Positions 61,153 through 64,000 of a DNA stretch of 64,000 nucleotides are shown piece by piece. This stretch comes from Hydractinia symbiolongicarpus (Eukaryota > Cnidaria > Hydrozoa > Anthoathecata > Hydractiniidae), in NCBI RefSeq assembly GCF_029227915.1, contig NC_079875.1:496001-560000 (forward strand), read 5' to 3'. Each line of letters starts with the position of its first letter. Position 1 is the stretch's first letter. A program made the translations under genes and the position numbers. The notes below the pieces were generated by a model. The model was given only the letters and a program-made list of their open reading frames with translations. It was not told the origin of the DNA and did no database searches.

Positions 61153-64000
61153 AAAAATCGTTCGGAAAATGAGTTTACTCCCTGGGTACTTTATTTGTAT
61201 ACTTTTAACTATACGGGCCGAGTCTGGGATTTACGGGAAATCGCAGGTTTTCGTTTGCCGGCGATTAAACTTCTTTTATTCAGCGTCTCATCAAAAATGA
61301 AAACTTTTTTAAAAACTACAAGTCTCATGCGTTTTAGTGGTAAAAAAATAATTTAAAAAATCGTTCGGGAAATGAGTTTACTCACAGGGTACTTTCTTTG
61401 TATACATTCGACTATACGGGACAAGCCCGGGATTTACGGGAAATCGCGGGTTTTCGTTTGCCGGCGATTAAACTTCTTTTATTCAGCGTCTCATCAAAAA
61501 TGAAAACATTTTTAAAAACTACAAGTCTCATGGGCTTTAGTGGAGAAATAATAATTTAAAAAATCGTTCGGGAAATGAGTTTACTCCCTGGGTACTTTAT
61601 TTGTATACTTTTAACTATACGGGCCGAGTCTGGGATTTACGGGAAATCGCAGGTTTTCGTTTGCCGGCGATTAAACTTCTTTTATTCAGCGTCTCCTCAA
61701 AAATAAAAACATTTTTGAAAACTACAAGTCTCATGCGATTTAGTAGTGAAAAGATAATTTAAAAAATCGTTCTGGAAATAAGTTTACTCCCTGGGTACTT
61801 TCTTTTTATACTTTTGACTATACGGGACAAGCCCGGGACTTACGGGAAATCGCGGGTTTTCCTTTGCCAGGGTTTAAACCTCTTTCATTAAGCGTCTCAT
61901 TAAAAGTGAAAACATTTTTGGAAACTACAAGTCTTATGCGTTTTAGTGGTGAAAAAATAATTTAAAAATCGTTCGGGAAATGAGTTTACTCCCTGGGTAT
62001 TTTTTTTGTACACTTTTGACTTTACAGGCCGAGTCCGGGATTTACGGGAAATCGCCGGTTTTCGTTTGCCGGCGATTAAATTTCTTTTATTCAGCGTCTC
62101 ATCAAAAATGAAAACATTTTTGAAAACTACAAGTCTCATGCGTTTTAGTGGTGAAATAATAATTTAAAAAATCGTTCGGGATATGAGTTTACTCCCTGGG
62201 TACTTTCTTTTTATACTTTTGACTATACGGGCCAAGCCCGGGATTTACGGGAAATCGCGGGTTTTCGTTTGCCGGCGATTAAACTTCTTTTATTATGCGT
62301 CTCATTAAAAATGAAAACATTTTTGGAAACTACAAGTCTTATGCGTTTTAGTGGTGAAAAAATAATTTAAAAATCGTTCGGGAAATGAGTTTACTCCCTG
62401 GGTACTTTCTTTGTATACTTTGACTATACGGGTAGACTCCAGGGTTTACGGGAAATGGCGGGTTTTCGTTTGCCGGCGATTAAACTTCTTTTATTCAGCG
62501 TCTCATCAAAAATGAAAACATTTTTAAAAACTACAAGTCTCATGGGCTTTAGTGGTGAAATAATAATTTAAAAAATCGTTCGGGAAATGAGTTTACTCCC
62601 TGGGTACTTTATTTGTATACTTTTAACTATACGGGCCGAGTCTGGGATTTACGGGAAATCGCAGGTTTTCGTTTGCCGGCGATTAAACTTCCTTTATTCA
62701 GCGTCTCATCAAAAATGAAAACATTTTTGAAAACTACAAGTCTCATGCGATTTAGGTAGTGAAAAGATAATTTAAAAAATCGTTCTGGAAATAAGTTTAC
62801 TCACAGGGTACTTTCTTTGTATACATTCGACTATACGGGACAAGCCCGGGATTTACGGGAAATCGCGGGTTTTCCTTTGCCGCCGTTTAAACCTCTTTCA
62901 TTAAGCGTCTCATTAAAGGTGAAAACATTTTGGAATACTAAAAGTCTTATTCGTTCTAATGGTGCAGAAATAATTTGAAAAATCGTTCGGGAAATGAGTT
63001 TACTCCCTGGGTATTTTTTTTGTATACTTTTGACTTTACAGGCCGAGTCCGGGATTTACGGGAAATCGCCGGTTTTCGTTTGCCGGCGATTAAACTTCTT
63101 TTATTCAGCGTCTCATCAAAAATGAAAACATTTTTGAAAACTACAAGTCTCATGCGTTTTAGTGGTGAAAAAATAATTTAAAAAATCGTTCGGGAAATGA
63201 GTTTACTTCCTGGGTACTTTCTTTGTATACTTTTGTCTTTACAGGCCGAGTCCGGGATTTACAGGAAATCGCAGGTTTTCGTTTGCCGGCGATTAAACTT
63301 TTTTTATTCAGCGTCTCATCAAAAATGAAAACTTTTTTAAAAACTACAAGTCTCATGCGTTTTAGTGGTGAAAAAATAATTTAAAAAATCGTTCGGGAAA
63401 TGAGTTTACTCCCTGGGTACTTTCTTTGTATACTTTTGACTATACGGGCCGACTCCTGGGTTTACGGGAAATGGCGGGTTTTCGTTTGCCGGCGATTAAA
63501 CTTCTTTTATTCAGCGTCTCATCAAAAATGAAAACATTTTTAAAAACTACAAGTCTCATGGGCTTTAGTGGTGAAATAATAATTTAAAAAATCGTTCGGG
63601 AAATGAGTTTACTCCCTGGGTACTTTATTTGTATACTTTTAACTATACGGGCCGAGTCTGGGATTTACGGGAAATCGCAGGTTTTCGTTTGCCGGCGATT
63701 AAACTTCTTTTATTCAGCGTCTCATCAAAAATGAAAACTTTTTTAAAAACTACAAGTCTCATGCGTTTTAGTGGTGAAAAAAAAATTTAAAAAATCGTTC
63801 GGGAAATGAGTTTACTCACAGGGTACTTTCTTTGTATACATTCGACTATACGGGACAAGCCCGGGATTTACGGGAAATCGCGGGTTTTCGTTTGCCGGCG
63901 ATTAAACTTCTTTTATTCAGCGTCTCATCAAAAATGAAAACATTTTTAAAAACTACAAGTCTCATGGGCTTTAGTGGTGAAATAATAATTTAAAAAATCG
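61153..64000 (+). repeat. Satellite block 10: mixed R/C/V/X/Y run, continuing beyond the window
   Basis: Order: R (61,153), C-like hybrid (61,356), R, C/D hybrid, V, X, Y, R, C, V (62,978), V (63,181), Y (63,384), R (63,587), C-like hybrid (63,790). A few copies are 1-2 bases short, for example where the leading A-tract is five bases near 61,964. The four monomers 60,747-61,558 (V-Y-R-hybrid) recur at 63,181-63,992, offset 2,434 bp, and the window ends on that boundary. The C-like hybrids open ttcgggaaatgag instead of ttctggaaat but then carry tttactcacaggg. Confidence 0.82.

Larger units (their letters stand above)
1..64000 (+). repeat. Satellite DNA array, ~203 bp monomer, head to tail throughout
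   Basis: The sequence returns to the same phrase (aaaaatcgttcgggaaatg and close variants) every 203 bases across the entire window; checked monomer starts include 1, 336, 539, 743, 946, 1,757, 9,065, 27,659, 33,345, 42,680, 57,702 and 63,993. Single-base changes give 202 or 204 bp copies, and two copies are truncated. All copies have the same orientation. In the monomer used as reference (743-945) the G+C is concentrated in the middle, about bases 55-115, and is flanked by A- and T-tracts. The segment containing tttgccggcgattaaa and the segment containing agcgtctcat are the least variable; the opening 25 bases, bases 45-90 and the last 45 bases carry most class-specific differences. Long tandem arrays with higher-order structure are typical of eukaryotic centromeric or other heterochromatin. 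Which of these it is, and the species, cannot be told from the window. Confidence 0.98.

Noticed and set aside
555-63181. Recurrent open frames of about 60-83 codons on both strands, one per monomer (plus-strand types such as that ending FSGEKII; minus-strand types starting MRLVVFKN).
   Set aside because: They recur at monomer spacing and differ wherever monomer classes differ. Many start at TTG instead of ATG, are broken in numerous copies, and exist in overlapping form on both strands of the same satellite. 203 bp is not a multiple of three, so they cannot run through the array. They are by-products of a stop-poor repeat.
1-64000. CRISPR array or bacterial/phage repeat locus.
   Set aside because: There are no short direct repeats separated by unique spacers; the whole 203 bp unit is repeated. 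No cas-like or other prokaryotic gene is present.

Overview
The whole 64 kb window is one uninterrupted satellite-DNA array. A monomer of about 203 bp repeats head to tail, always in the same orientation, from base 1 to base 64,000. Dividing the window by the period and correcting for two truncated copies gives about 316 monomers. I see no protein-coding gene, RNA gene, transposon, unrelated insertion or inversion. The array runs off both ends, and the window starts and stops almost exactly on monomer boundaries. This organisation points to constitutive heterochromatin (centromeric, pericentromeric or subtelomeric) of a eukaryote. I do not recognise the satellite family and cannot name the organism or kingdom. 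A counted monomer (743-945) is about 39% G+C and has 11 CpG where about 7.5 are expected, so there is no sign of CpG decay.

Monomers fall into recurring classes. The letters are mine and are used in all entries: A (ttgtatgc plus aaatggcggg), B (opens ctcggcaaatgtg), C (ttctggaaat, tttactcacaggg, gggacaag, ends gcagaaataatttga), C' (C with cccgtgggttt, 204 bp), D (ctttttatac plus gggagttacgggaagtcg), E (ctggttacttttttttg, 204 bp), P (gattaaactccattta plus aacacttttaaaa), P' (P with ccggtgtttacggg), Q (tttgtttgtatac plus ttacaggaaatctcagg), R (tttatttgtatac plus ttttaac), S (gggaaatcagtttactcctt, gggatatac), T (cgactacacgggccaagc, ggttttagggg), U (aaataaatttaatc, aagctcggg), V (gactttacaggccg or gtctttacaggccg), X (ctttttatac plus gggccaagcccggg), Y (gggccgactccaggg).

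These classes are arranged in higher-order repeats that change along the window. 1-1,553 is a mixed run with one truncated monomer. 1,554-6,831 is V-P-Q-R based, with 609, 1,218 and 2,436 bp periods. 6,832-9,064 is S/U/T/V. 9,065-20,747 is a 7-8-mer (about 1,421-1,624 bp). 20,748-25,219 is a D-V-R-C' tetramer (813 bp). 25,220-27,658 is a Q-R-C' trimer (610 bp). 27,659-38,215 is a large tandem duplication (5,686 and 4,871 bp). 38,216-42,679 holds nested trimer duplications. 42,680-51,002 is an 8-mer S-T-R-R-C-E-A-B (1,624 bp). 51,003-53,438 resembles the start of the window at an offset of 49,855 bp. 53,439-61,152 is a second large tandem duplication (4,263 and 3,451 bp). 61,153-64,000 is a mixed run whose end repeats 60,747-61,558.

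No genes work together here. The biology on display is array evolution: unequal exchange, block duplication, four-monomer length differences between sister blocks, and hybrid monomers that mark the breakpoints. Two short dyads lie inside the monomer and are the best candidates for functional sequence. Assignments of classes and boundaries were made by eye; identities between blocks were judged from diagnostic variants, not computed.
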